This document shows, piece after piece, positions 28,250 to 36,609 of a stretch of 63,967 bases of DNA (its first letter is position 1; every line of letters starts with the position of its first letter). This DNA is from Leisingera sp. ANG-M1. GTDB lineage: Bacteria > Pseudomonadota > Alphaproteobacteria > Rhodobacterales > Rhodobacteraceae. Where the stretch lies: contig NZ_JWLC01000010.1 in NCBI RefSeq assembly GCF_000813745.1, positions 1 through 63,967 of the forward strand. The letters are read 5' to 3'. The position numbers and the translations under genes are program-made. The notes beneath the pieces were generated by a model that saw nothing but the letters and a program-made list of their open reading frames with translations, was not told the origin of the DNA and ran no database searches.

Positions 28250-29187
28250 CACAGGAAACGCCGATGACCGGGACAGGCACAAACCCCGCGCCCCGCAAAC
28301 CTCGACTGGCGCTGATGGGGGAATTCAGCGCGGGCAAGAGCACACTGACCAACCTGCTGGTGGGCCGCCAGCCGCTGCCGGTCCGGGTTACGGCCACGCG
28401 GCTTCCACCGGTGTGGATCTCCTACGGGGCCGAGGCAGCCAGCATCATTGGTACCGATGGCAGCGAGACACCGGTGCCGCTGGAAGATCTCGCCAGTGTG
28501 CCGATGGAGAACACGGCATTGATCCGCTTGAGCCTGCCGGCAGAGGCGCTGGAGCTGTGCGATCTGATTGACATGCCTGGGATTTCGGACCCGAACATGC
28601 CTGCCAGCGTCTGGCAGCAGCTCCTGCCGGAGGTGGACGGCGTGATCTGGTGCACCCATGCAACTCAGGCCTGGCGTCAGTCCGAGGCCGCGGCTTGGGA
28701 GGAAATCTCGAAACAGGTCAAGGGGCCGGGGACACTGCTGATCACGCATTTCGACAAGCTGCGCAATGACCGGGACCGGGACCGGGTGGTCAAGCGGGTG
28801 AGAAAGGAAACCGGGGAGGCCTTTGGTGCCATCTTCCCGCTGTCTCTGAGCCAGGCTTTGGCGGCGGGCGAGGATATGGAGCAGTGGCAGAGCAGCGGCG
28901 CCGATGGTTTTGTCGAATATTTGGTGGAGATCCTGCTGAACTGGGGTCAGCCTGAGCGCCGGCCGCAGCCTGAACAGGTGCCGGCTGCGGAACCGGAACC
29001 TCGTGTCCGGTCTGCCCGAGAGGCAGGCGGCGAGGTGCTGGAGTTTGGTGCAGTCCGCGAAACCGCGGCAGCATCCGCACCGCAGGAGCCGCCGTCTTGT
29101 TCCGCGGGCAGCACCCAGGTGATCCCGCGCCGGGTGGTGGCCAAGAAGCGCAGCCCGCGGCCAGAGAGAGACCGGCCGGAGATCTGA
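28246..29187 (+). CDS. Small dynamin-like/Era-like GTPase
   Basis: 313 residues. G1 GEFSAGKSTL (25–34), G2 Thr within VRVTATRLP, G3 IDMPGISD (~108–115), G4 THFDKL (~166–171): a complete set, so probably an active GTPase. The C-terminal ~75 residues are a low-complexity tail. It ends in a basic stretch (RRVVAKKRSPRPERDR) preceded by STQVIP, a possible phosphothreonine FHA-binding site (inference). Coupled to the dynamin by ATGA. Confidence 0.85.
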   Translation: MTQETPMTGTGTNPAPRKPRLALMGEFSAGKSTLTNLLVGRQPLPVRVTATRLPPVWISYGAEAASIIGTDGSETPVPLEDLASVPMENTALIRLSLPAEALELCDLIDMPGISDPNMPASVWQQLLPEVDGVIWCTHATQAWRQSEAAAWEEISKQVKGPGTLLITHFDKLRNDRDRDRVVKRVRKETGEAFGAIFPLSLSQALAAGEDMEQWQSSGADGFVEYLVEILLNWGQPERRPQPEQVPAAEPEPRVRSAREAGGEVLEFGAVRETAAASAPQEPPSCSAGSTQVIPRRVVAKKRSPRPERDRPEI

Positions 29188-29211
29188 GCCGGTTTGGAAA
29201 GAGGTCGTGTC

Positions 29212-29274
29212 ATGAAGAATAACCCCGTTATAAGTACTGTGCGCGCGGTTTGCAGTCAGGAAGCCTGCCGATGA
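29212..29274 (+). CDS. Possible 20-residue leader ORF
   Basis: ATG at 29212 with AAAGAGG seven bases upstream reads MKNNPVISTVRAVCSQEACR and stops in an ATGA overlap with the next gene. It may couple translation or be chance; the codon use is more AT-rich than its neighbours. Confidence 0.3.
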   Translation: MKNNPVISTVRAVCSQEACR

Positions 29275-29639
29275 CTCTGAGTAGCCATCTTGCGCGCTTG
29301 CGCGGGCAAGAGCGGGATTGCCGCCTTGCCGCCTTCGGAGACATTGGCGCGTGCATTGTGCTGCGCAAGAGCAGTGACGCGGATCACCCGCAGGAATATC
29401 TGGATGAGCTTTGCCATCAGGCCCGGCGCGGCTTTGGCTTGCTGGACGCAGCGGCTGGGGAAGTGCAGGCCGGAGCCGACGACGTGCTTGTTTTGACACC
29501 GGGCGAGGCGCGGGTTTATGTCCGCGCGCCGGATGGCTCCGGTGACGCATTGCTATGCGTCTGCAGCAGCGTTGAAGCAGCGCAGCGGCTGGTAACTCCG
29601 GCGCGGGAGTTGCTGGCGGTGCTGGCGGGGGAGGCATGA
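29271..29639 (+). CDS. Roadblock/LC7-like small protein (putative GTPase regulator)
   Basis: 122 residues from the ATG at 29271 (AGGAAG upstream). The layout fits a roadblock/LC7 fold: N-terminal helix, strand GACIVLRKSSD, helix EYLDELCHQARRGFGLLDA, then strands VLVLTPGEARVYVRA and DALLCVCSS, and a final helix LVTPARELLAVLAG. In bacteria, such MglB-like proteins act as activating partners of small GTPases. Assigned by pattern only, not homology search. Located directly after three GTPase genes and overlapping the last gene by ATGA. Confidence 0.6.
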   Translation: MTLSSHLARLRGQERDCRLAAFGDIGACIVLRKSSDADHPQEYLDELCHQARRGFGLLDAAAGEVQAGADDVLVLTPGEARVYVRAPDGSGDALLCVCSSVEAAQRLVTPARELLAVLAGEA

Positions 29640-30436
29640 TGGGAGACGCGGCAGCCAGGGAACTGCGGATACCAAACGGAACCGGGCAGGGGTTGCACTC
29701 GGCACTTGCCCGTCTGGCAGCTGCGCCTGAGGCGGACTTGCAACGGGCAAACAGCACCGCGGCAGGGCAAGTGCCGCTGACCGCTGCGCTGCTGCAGGAA
29801 ATTGCCGAAACGGTGCTGCCCCGGGAATTGACAGTTCTTTGCGGCGGGAAACCTGTGGCGGTGCTGTTTGCCGCTCAGCGCAGGCTTGCCGGGATTACCC
29901 TCGGCAGCACTGAGAATACCGGGCCGGATCCGGACGATCCGGCGGCGGCTGCACGGATCTTTGCCAGGAGGCTGCAAACGCTGCAGAACGCAGCGGGCGG
30001 GGGCGGGTTCCGGATCCGCCGGCGGCCTTGCAAGGCGCCTGAGGGTGCAGGCAGTTGCACAGTGCAGCAATTGAACGCGGCGCTGGCCGGGCTTTCACAA
30101 CACGGGCCGCTGGAGGCTTTCCGGAATATGGCGGAGGCGAAAGCTTTGGCTTGGAGCTACTGCGGCGCAACAGGCCAGCCGTTGGAAACTTGGGGCCCGG
30201 AAGACTTGCTGAGCCAGCTGGACGCGGTCCGGACCGCGGCTGCTGGCGCTGCCGGGCACAAGGCCTCACTCAGGCTGCCCGAGCAGAAACCGGACTGTTT
30301 TCTGCTGCCGGTTTCCGGGCAGGTCAGCGTAATCGCCGCGTCTAGCGGCGGGGCGTCATTGATCATTGCTGTGCCGGCGGCCGCGGCGGCCGCGCTTTTG
30401 GCAGAATGGCAGAGTCTGTTTCCCGGTACCGGCTGA
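29636..30436 (+). CDS. Two-part protein with a C-terminal roadblock-like region
   Basis: 266 residues. The N-terminal half (ALLQEIAETVLPRELTVLCG, then KPVAVLF) is not recognised. The C-terminal ~115 residues resemble the preceding gene in layout: helix GPLEAFRNMAEAKALAW, GPEDLLSQLDAVRTAAA, then strands CFLLPVSGQVSVIAASSGG and ASLIIAVPA. It may pair with the 122-residue protein as a heterodimer. Last gene of the operon; a hairpin follows. Confidence 0.6.
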   Translation: MMGDAAARELRIPNGTGQGLHSALARLAAAPEADLQRANSTAAGQVPLTAALLQEIAETVLPRELTVLCGGKPVAVLFAAQRRLAGITLGSTENTGPDPDDPAAAARIFARRLQTLQNAAGGGGFRIRRRPCKAPEGAGSCTVQQLNAALAGLSQHGPLEAFRNMAEAKALAWSYCGATGQPLETWGPEDLLSQLDAVRTAAAGAAGHKASLRLPEQKPDCFLLPVSGQVSVIAASSGGASLIIAVPAAAAAALLAEWQSLFPGTG

Positions 30437-30463
30437 ACAGGCTGAGGCCCGTGCAGGCCTGTT
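30436..30463 (+). terminator. Possible terminator of the GTPase operon
   Basis: Inverted repeat AACAGGC (30436–30442) and GCCTGTT (30457–30463), starting within the stop codon. The T-run is weak. Lies between convergent genes (GTPase operon and LysR). Confidence 0.4.
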
Positions 30464-30474
30464 CTGCCGCTAGC

Positions 30475-31389
30475 TCAGCCGGTGGTGCCGGCCACCCAGA
30501 ACTCGTTGCGTCTGGATTGCACCCGCCCGGCCAGAAAATCAACGAAAAGGCGGACCCTGGCCGTGTTGCGCAGATCCTTGTGCAGCAGCAGCCACAGACT
30601 GCGGTAGGGTTTGGGCTTCTGGAACGGTGCGCGGATCAGGCCGGGATGGCGGTCGCCCAAGCAGCACGCCAGATAGGCCATGCCCAGCCCCGAGGCGGCC
30701 AGGGTGATCAGCGGAACGATGTCCGAGACCCGGTGGCGCAGCAGTGCCTTCGGGTAACAGCTTTCCTGCACCCACTTCGCTGTTGTGTCGCCTTCGGGTT
30801 CGTGCCAGCCGATCAGTGACAGACCCTCGCCGCCGTTGTCGCGGATGCGCTGGGCATAGTCCTTGGTGCAATAGGCGGCCTGCGAGAGCTGCACCAGTCT
30901 GCGCCCGACCACATCTTGGGTGACTTCGTCAGCAATCCGAAGGGACACATCCGCCTCTCTGCGGGTCAGGTCCGCCACTTCGTTGCTGAACCGCATGTTA
31001 AGGCTGATGTCGGGGTATTGCTCGGCAAACAACGCCAAGTCGTCCATGAGGGAGGTCATGGCCAACCCGTGCGGCAAGGTTAAGTAGATTGTGCCGCTGG
31101 GCAAAGCGTCGCGGCCAACGATGATCCGCGAAGCTGCGGTCATCTCCTCTTCGACCCGCTCTGCATAGGGCATCAGGTCTTCGCCTAGCTGAGTCAGCAC
31201 CAGTCCCGCCTTGGAGCGGTCGAACAGGCGCGAGCCGACGTTTTCCTCCATTACCGCAAGGCGGCGGGCCAGGGTGGTGTGATTCACCTGGATCCGGTCG
31301 GCGCCGCCCCGCAGCGTGCCGCTGCGCGCCACCGCCAGGAAATACTTCAGGTCGTCCCAATTCAGCGAATGACTTTCCTGCAGGTTCAT
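30475..31389 (-). CDS. LysR family transcriptional regulator
   Basis: 304 residues. N-terminal winged HTH: LNWDDLKYFLAVARSGTLRG and HTTLARRLAVMEENVG, then a co-inducer-binding domain (LMDDLALFAEQYPDISLN). The start at 31389 is chosen because GGAGGAGG lies just upstream; Met at 31413 is an alternative. Divergent from the SDR gene at 31525 with a 135-bp shared region, so it probably controls that SDR/DUF4345 pair. Confidence 0.92.
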   Translation of the reverse strand: MNLQESHSLNWDDLKYFLAVARSGTLRGGADRIQVNHTTLARRLAVMEENVGSRLFDRSKAGLVLTQLGEDLMPYAERVEEEMTAASRIIVGRDALPSGTIYLTLPHGLAMTSLMDDLALFAEQYPDISLNMRFSNEVADLTRREADVSLRIADEVTQDVVGRRLVQLSQAAYCTKDYAQRIRDNGGEGLSLIGWHEPEGDTTAKWVQESCYPKALLRHRVSDIVPLITLAASGLGMAYLACCLGDRHPGLIRAPFQKPKPYRSLWLLLHKDLRNTARVRLFVDFLAGRVQSRRNEFWVAGTTG

Positions 31390-31524
31390 TCCCGCCTCCT
31401 CCGGGTGGTTCATTTTTGAAACACGGTGTCCAATTTTACCCCTCTACAGGCCAGATCTAAACCATCCTAGCTGTAGCTGCAAGGGCGCCGGAGATGGTGC
31501 CGCAGCCAGAAAGGGAAGACTGCC

Positions 31525-32448
31525 ATGAGCACCATTCAATCCGTTCTCATCACCGGCGCCAATGCCGGCCTGGGCCGCGAAAGCGCCCGCCAGCTGGCCC
31601 TGCAGGATAGCATCCGGAAGATCTATCTGGCCTGCCGCAGCAAGGCCAAGGCCAAGGCAGCCAAGGCGCAGCTGGAGGTCGAGACCGGCCGCAAGATCTT
31701 TGAGATTGTCCTGATGGACGTGGTGAAACCGGAAACGGTCCGTGCAGCAGTGGCCATGCTGCAAACGCCGGTTGATGCAGTGGTCCTGAACGCCGGCGGC
31801 AGCGGCGGTTCCACCCCCTTTGCCAAGACCAAGGACGGGGTCAGCCATATCTTTGCCGTTAACGTGCTGGGGCATGTGGTGCTGGTGGATGAGCTTCTGG
31901 AGCGTCAGCTGCTGACCTCCACCGTGCTCTATGCCGGTTCCGAGGCGGCACGGGGTATCCCGAAGATGGGGATGCCGGTGCCGGAGATGAAAACCTCATC
32001 GGTGGCCGAATACGCGGCTGTCATTGACGGCAGCAAATTCGGCAGCAAGCCCGACCCGATGGTGGCTTATGGCTATGTCAAGCTGCAGGCGGCGATGTGG
32101 ATGGCCTCGATGGCGCGCCAGCACCCGCATATCCGCTTTGTCACCATGAGCCCGGGCGGCACCACGGGCACCGCAGGCTTTGACGATCTGCCGTTCCTCA
32201 AGCGGCTGTTCTTCAAGCATATCGGCGGGGTGCTGATGCCCAGGCTGGGGATGATGCACAAGATCGAGACCGGCGCCAGGCGCTATGTCGACGGCCTGCT
32301 GGACGCGAAATTCAAGACCGGCCGTTTCTATGCCAGCGCAGGCAAGTTTCCGACCGGCCCGGTGGTGGACCAGGAAGGCCAGACCGCTGGCTATGGCAAT
32401 CCCGAATTCCAGGACAACGCAAACTTGGCGGTGCGCCGGTTCATCTGA
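31525..32448 (+). CDS. SDR family NAD(P)-dependent oxidoreductase
   Basis: 307 residues with TGANAGLGRESARQLAL (nucleotide binding) and LNAGGSGG (NAG motif). The Tyr-Lys pair appears to be YGYVKLQ, preceded by LYAGSEAARG holding the Ser. The longer C-terminus resembles protochlorophyllide-reductase/retinol-dehydrogenase-like SDRs. Substrate unknown. AAGGGAAG is upstream. The next gene follows after 25 bp, and a LysR regulator is divergent. Confidence 0.88.
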   Translation: MSTIQSVLITGANAGLGRESARQLALQDSIRKIYLACRSKAKAKAAKAQLEVETGRKIFEIVLMDVVKPETVRAAVAMLQTPVDAVVLNAGGSGGSTPFAKTKDGVSHIFAVNVLGHVVLVDELLERQLLTSTVLYAGSEAARGIPKMGMPVPEMKTSSVAEYAAVIDGSKFGSKPDPMVAYGYVKLQAAMWMASMARQHPHIRFVTMSPGGTTGTAGFDDLPFLKRLFFKHIGGVLMPRLGMMHKIETGARRYVDGLLDAKFKTGRFYASAGKFPTGPVVDQEGQTAGYGNPEFQDNANLAVRRFI

Positions 32449-32473
32449 GCCAGACGAAAAAAGGAGAACAGAA

Positions 32474-32851
32474 ATGGAATTGGCACTTCAAATCGTGATC
32501 GGGCTGGGGACGCTGATGCTGGCCGGGCTGGGGCTCATGTCGATGCTGAACCCCGGCAAGATGGCCGGCAATTTCGGTGTCGAGACCACCGGGGTCGTGG
32601 GGCTCAGCACCATCCGCTCGGCGATGGGCGGCATGTTCCTGTCCTGCGTCGCGATGCTGGCAGCGGGCCAGCTGACCGGCGTGACCTTGTGGTTCGTCCC
32701 GGTGGCCGTGGTGATGGCTGCCATTGCCTTTGGCCGGCTGATCAGCATGGCTTTTGATGGTTTTGACAGCCAGGTCGTGCCGCCGCTGGTGATCGAACTG
32801 GTGCTGGCCGCCGCTTTGACAACGGCGCATATGCAAAGCGCCGCGGCTTAA
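32474..32851 (+). CDS. DUF4345-like small membrane protein
   Basis: 125 residues with four predicted membrane helices (LQIVIGLGTLMLAGLGLM at the start). The region STIRSAMGGMFLSC matches the family's Arg-containing second helix. AAGGAG precedes the ATG. Probably co-transcribed with the SDR. Function unknown. Confidence 0.75.
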   Translation: MELALQIVIGLGTLMLAGLGLMSMLNPGKMAGNFGVETTGVVGLSTIRSAMGGMFLSCVAMLAAGQLTGVTLWFVPVAVVMAAIAFGRLISMAFDGFDSQVVPPLVIELVLAAALTTAHMQSAAA

Positions 32852-32886
32852 GGGCTGCGGCAAAGGAACACCCGTTTGCGGTAAAG

Positions 32887-32915
32887 GCGCCGGAATTTTT
32901 GCAGAGTTCCGGCGC
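32887..32915. terminator. Hairpin between convergent genes
   Basis: Perfect 9-bp stem GCGCCGGAA/TTCCGGCGC with an 11-nt loop between the DUF4345-like gene and the histidine kinase stop. No long T-run; CTTTA follows on the minus strand. Confidence 0.5.
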
Positions 32916-32922
32916 TGCCAGC

Positions 32923-34299
32923 TCAGGCCGGTGCGGCTGCCGGGCTGTTGGGCAGCACCACCCGCATGCCGAACCCGCCGGCTTCCTTGAACGGGATGAT
33001 GTCGCCGCCATGCTTGCGAACGATGCTGCGGGCAATCGACAGGCCCAGGCCGACGCTGCCGTCGGTCACATCCCGGGAAGTATCCAGCCTGGTGAAGGGC
33101 ACGAAAACCTCCTCATACATGCCGGCTGGGATGCCGGGACCGTCGTCGAGGAACTCCACCGTGACATGCTCGGGACCCTGCGTCAGCACTATCCGCACCC
33201 GGCTGCCGTATTTGATGCCGTTGCCGATCAGGTTGCGGAACACCCGTTTGATCGAGACTTTGCGGCAGAGCGCTACCGAGGGCACGGCCTGCACCAATTC
33301 AGCCTCAGCCGACTCTTCAGCCAGATCCCGCAGCATTTCCGCCAGATCGACCGGCTGCGGGTCCTCCTCAACTGCTTCCTGGCGTGAGAAGGCCAGGTAG
33401 CTGTCGACCATGGTCCGCATCTCCTCGGCGGTTTCGATCATGTTCTCGCGCAGCTCATCATCCTCGATGAACTCGGCCCGCAGCCTCAGCGAGGTGATCG
33501 GGGTGCGCAGGTCGTGGTTGATAGCTGCGAGCATCGCGGTCCGGTCGCGGACAAAGCGGGTCAGCCGCTCTTGCATCCGGTTGAAGGCTTCAGCGGTCCG
33601 GGCCACTTCGGCAGGTCCGGATACTGCGATCGGGCGGGCGGTTTCCCCGCGGCCCAGCTGCTCGGCGGCGCTCGAGAGGTCGCGCAGCGGCCGGGTAATC
33701 TTGCGGGCCAGGATAGTGACGCTGCCGCCGATTCCCAGAAGCGAAGTCAGCACTGACAGGGCAAAAGGCGCCAGGTAGATGCTGAAATCGGCATTGGCGA
33801 AGGTGCGCACGTTCAGCCAGCTGCCGTCTGCCAGCTGTACTGAAATGGTCCAGAACGGGCATTCCGCCGCGGCCGGTGTGTCATACAGCGGCACCACGCA
33901 CACATCCGCGGCATCGCCAAAGAGGATCCACCACAGGTCGGTGATATTGATTGTCCGGACATCAGTCAGAATATTGTGTTCTCCGAAGTATTCCCGCAGC
34001 ACATGCGCATCCGGGGAGTCTGCCAAAGACACTTCTCCCTGCGGAGAGTCTGCCACTCTGTAGGTGGTTTCGTCGTTGCTTGCTGTTTCCAGAATGCGGG
34101 TATGCGCTGCGGCGGGAGAGCTGTTCAGGTAGTCTGCGGTGCTGACGATCTTCTGGTAGAAAAACTGGTCCTCGTGCTTGTCGAACTTTTCGTCCTGATA
34201 GATCAGCAGGGCGCCGGTGATCAGGGTTTGTGTCAGCACGGTTGCAATTACAGTGGCGGCAATCAGATAGCCCGCCAGGCTGCGCGGCAGCAGTCTCAT
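32923..34299 (-). CDS. Sensor histidine kinase (EnvZ-like)
   Basis: 458 residues: TM at ~10–32, periplasmic sensor region to ~165, second TM, HAMP (ITRPLRDLSSAAEQLGRGE), H-box AAINHDLRTPITSL, N-box NLIGNGIKYGS, G boxes DDGPGIP and VGLGLSIAR. Overlaps the response regulator upstream by 4 bp (ATGA), so they form one two-component unit. It is divergent from an RND efflux operon, which it most likely controls. Confidence 0.93.
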   Translation of the reverse strand: MRLLPRSLAGYLIAATVIATVLTQTLITGALLIYQDEKFDKHEDQFFYQKIVSTADYLNSSPAAAHTRILETASNDETTYRVADSPQGEVSLADSPDAHVLREYFGEHNILTDVRTINITDLWWILFGDAADVCVVPLYDTPAAAECPFWTISVQLADGSWLNVRTFANADFSIYLAPFALSVLTSLLGIGGSVTILARKITRPLRDLSSAAEQLGRGETARPIAVSGPAEVARTAEAFNRMQERLTRFVRDRTAMLAAINHDLRTPITSLRLRAEFIEDDELRENMIETAEEMRTMVDSYLAFSRQEAVEEDPQPVDLAEMLRDLAEESAEAELVQAVPSVALCRKVSIKRVFRNLIGNGIKYGSRVRIVLTQGPEHVTVEFLDDGPGIPAGMYEEVFVPFTRLDTSRDVTDGSVGLGLSIARSIVRKHGGDIIPFKEAGGFGMRVVLPNSPAAAPA

Positions 34300-35024
34300 A
34301 GCTTCACCACATCGCAGGCAAAGGTGTATCCGCCGCCCCAGACCGTCTTGATGAACTCGGGCTTTTTGGGATCGGCTTCGATCTTCTTACGCAGACGGCT
34401 GACCTGGTTGTCAATGCTGCGGTCGAACACCGTGCCGGTGCGGCCGCGCACCTGATCCAGCAGCTGATCGCGCGACAGCACGATGCGCGGGTGCTGCAGG
34501 AAGGTGGCCAGTAGTTTAAATTCAACGCTGCTAAGTTCGACCGGCTCACCTTCTTCGCTGGTCCGGGTCAGCTGCCGCTGGCTCATGTTCAGCTGCCAGG
34601 GGCCGAACTGCATATAACCGTCGGACAGGCCCGAATACTGCTTGGGCAGGCTATTCACCCGCCGCAGCACGCCGCGGATCCGGGCCAGCAGCTCGCGCGG
34701 GTTGAAGGGTTTGGTGACATAGTCGTCCGCACCCAGTTCCAGCCCGACGATGCGGTCGGTTTCATCCGTCACCGCGGTCAGCAGGATCACCGGGATGTCG
34801 CGGGTTTCGCGGATGCGGCGGCAGATATCCAAACCGCTTTCGCCAGGCATCAGGATATCCAGCACCACCAGGTCGATCTGCGCCGTCTTCAGCGCCGCAT
34901 AGGCCTGGGTGCCATTGCCCGCGGTGGTCGCGCGGAAGCCGTTGCGCTTGAGGTAATCAGCCAGCGGCTCGCGGATGTTCTTGTGGTCGTCAACGACCAG
35001 AATATGCGGCTCCTGCACGGCCAT
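34296..35024 (-). CDS. OmpR family response regulator
   Basis: 242 residues. The receiver has an acidic pocket (VVDDHKN), phospho-Asp in LVVLDILMPGESGLD, and Lys in DYVTKPFNPREL. A winged-helix DNA-binding domain follows (LSSVEFKLLATFLQHPRIVL, RSIDNQVSRLRKKIE). Coupled to the kinase gene; 210 bp separate it from the divergent efflux operon, space for regulated promoters. Confidence 0.95.
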   Translation of the reverse strand: MAVQEPHILVVDDHKNIREPLADYLKRNGFRATTAGNGTQAYAALKTAQIDLVVLDILMPGESGLDICRRIRETRDIPVILLTAVTDETDRIVGLELGADDYVTKPFNPRELLARIRGVLRRVNSLPKQYSGLSDGYMQFGPWQLNMSQRQLTRTSEEGEPVELSSVEFKLLATFLQHPRIVLSRDQLLDQVRGRTGTVFDRSIDNQVSRLRKKIEADPKKPEFIKTVWGGGYTFACDVVKL

Positions 35025-35234
35025 CTGCCCTAAGTCTTTGCTGTTCGTCCGCGGCAGAGACTAGCGCTAATGGGCAGTAAAAAGAATTGCTCAATTGTCA
35101 CCAGCTGTGCCAGGCAGGCCGGCTGACATACTTTTTTACAAATTCCCCTGCCGCTGGCACAAAGCCGCGACATTGGCTGCCTACCTGCCGGTCCAACGAT
35201 GGCGCAGAGCGCCCGGGCAGGCAAAGGACAGACC
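35025..35234. promoter_or_regulatory. Divergent promoter region, response regulator/RND operon
   Basis: 210 bp between oppositely directed genes. It is AT-richer than the neighbourhood (for example TAAAAAGAATTGCTCAATTG near 35077). Expected to contain both promoters and OmpR-type sites; individual boxes not assigned. Confidence 0.4.
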
Positions 35235-36605
35235 ATGGGCGGCAGCCCCAAGACCAGAAAACCCCGCTCCATTTGTGCCGTGCTGGCCACAGCCAGCCTG
35301 ACGGCCTGCAGCGCATTGGAGCCGGTTGCGCTCCCGCCTTCCAAGGAGGTGCTGAATGCACCGGCGCAATTCTCTGCCCCGGCGCCTGCGGGCGGGCAGG
35401 TCACGGACAGCCTGCTGGATCTTTTCGACGACCCGGTGCTGCGCGCAGCGGTTGCCCAATCGCAAAGCGGCAACCTGGATATCCGGCAATCAGCTAAACG
35501 GCTGGAGCTGGCAGGCATCGACCTCACCACTACCGCCGCTGATGCCTGGCCGCAGCTCTCGGCCAATGTGAATGCCAGCCACGGCAGCGGGGCAGGGGAG
35601 AGCCTCTCGCCCACGCTGGACGTGCAATGGGAAGTTGACCTCTGGGGGCTCCAGGCGGACCGCCGCCGCGCCTCGCGGGCGGACCGTGCCGCCGAGGCAG
35701 CCCGCCATCAGGCGCTGCAGGACTCGGTCGCAGCGCAGCTGATGCAGGCCTGGTTCGATGCGGTGGCGGCTAAACAGCAGCAAGGCCTGGAGGCGCGGCG
35801 GCTGAAAGTCTTGCGTGCTAGCGCCGAAAACACCCGCGCCAATTACCGCGCAGGCATCGGCACCCTGGATGACCTCTCTGCGATCGAGCGGGATGTTGCA
35901 CTGTCCCAGGCTGCCTTGGCCTTGAACGAAGGCCAGACGCACGATGCCGTGCGCACGGTGGAGCTGCTGCTGGGCCAGTATCCGGACAACGATCTGGCTA
36001 TCCCTTCCCGCCTGCCGCGCCTGAAGGCGGCGCCTGCGCCGGGTGTGCCGCTTGCCGTCCTCGCAGAGCGTCCCGACATGCAGGCCGCCTGGCAGGATGC
36101 GGTGGCTGCCAACCGCCGCATCGTCGTTAGCCAGAAGGAGCTGTTGCCGCAGATTTCGCTGACCGGGCAATTCGGAAGCACCAGCGATGACTTCGGAGCG
36201 CTCAGCCATGGCGCAACGGTCTGGTCATTGGCGGCGGCCCTGACGGCCCCCATTTTCGAGGCCGGGCGGCGCAAGGCCAATATCGAGGCCTCCAGGAACC
36301 GCGCAGATCAGGCTCTAATCACCTATCTGCAAACCGCGCTGACCACGTTTTCGGAGGTTGAGCGGGGGCTGGATCAGGAACGGATCCTGGCTCGCCGCGA
36401 GGCCCGACTGGCCGCGGCTGTCACCCATGCCCGCGCCACCGAGGCGACGTTTGAGACCCGCTACCGTTCGGGACTCTCCACCATTCTTGACCTGCTGAGC
36501 GCCCAAAACGCGGTGTTCGACATTCAAAGCCAGCTGCTGGCGGTGCGCAATGAACGGCTGAAGAACCGCGTCGCCCTGGGCCTGGCGCTGGGAAAAGGAG
36601 TGTAA
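35235..36605 (+). CDS. Outer-membrane efflux lipoprotein (TolC/OprM-like, NodT family)
   Basis: 456 residues. Lipobox LTAC within ATASLTACSALEPV near residue 25 shows a lipid-anchored precursor. Two outer-membrane-efflux repeats follow, with the typical WEVDLWG and the helical RAGIGTLDDLSAIERDVALS and RYRSGLSTILDLLSAQNAVF. Exit duct of a tripartite RND system. ATG 35235 is preferred over the upstream frame to 35199 because it gives a proper signal peptide. Stop is 4 bp before the adaptor. Confidence 0.93.
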   Translation: MGGSPKTRKPRSICAVLATASLTACSALEPVALPPSKEVLNAPAQFSAPAPAGGQVTDSLLDLFDDPVLRAAVAQSQSGNLDIRQSAKRLELAGIDLTTTAADAWPQLSANVNASHGSGAGESLSPTLDVQWEVDLWGLQADRRRASRADRAAEAARHQALQDSVAAQLMQAWFDAVAAKQQQGLEARRLKVLRASAENTRANYRAGIGTLDDLSAIERDVALSQAALALNEGQTHDAVRTVELLLGQYPDNDLAIPSRLPRLKAAPAPGVPLAVLAERPDMQAAWQDAVAANRRIVVSQKELLPQISLTGQFGSTSDDFGALSHGATVWSLAAALTAPIFEAGRRKANIEASRNRADQALITYLQTALTTFSEVERGLDQERILARREARLAAAVTHARATEATFETRYRSGLSTILDLLSAQNAVFDIQSQLLAVRNERLKNRVALGLALGKGV

Positions 36606-36609
36606 TGCG

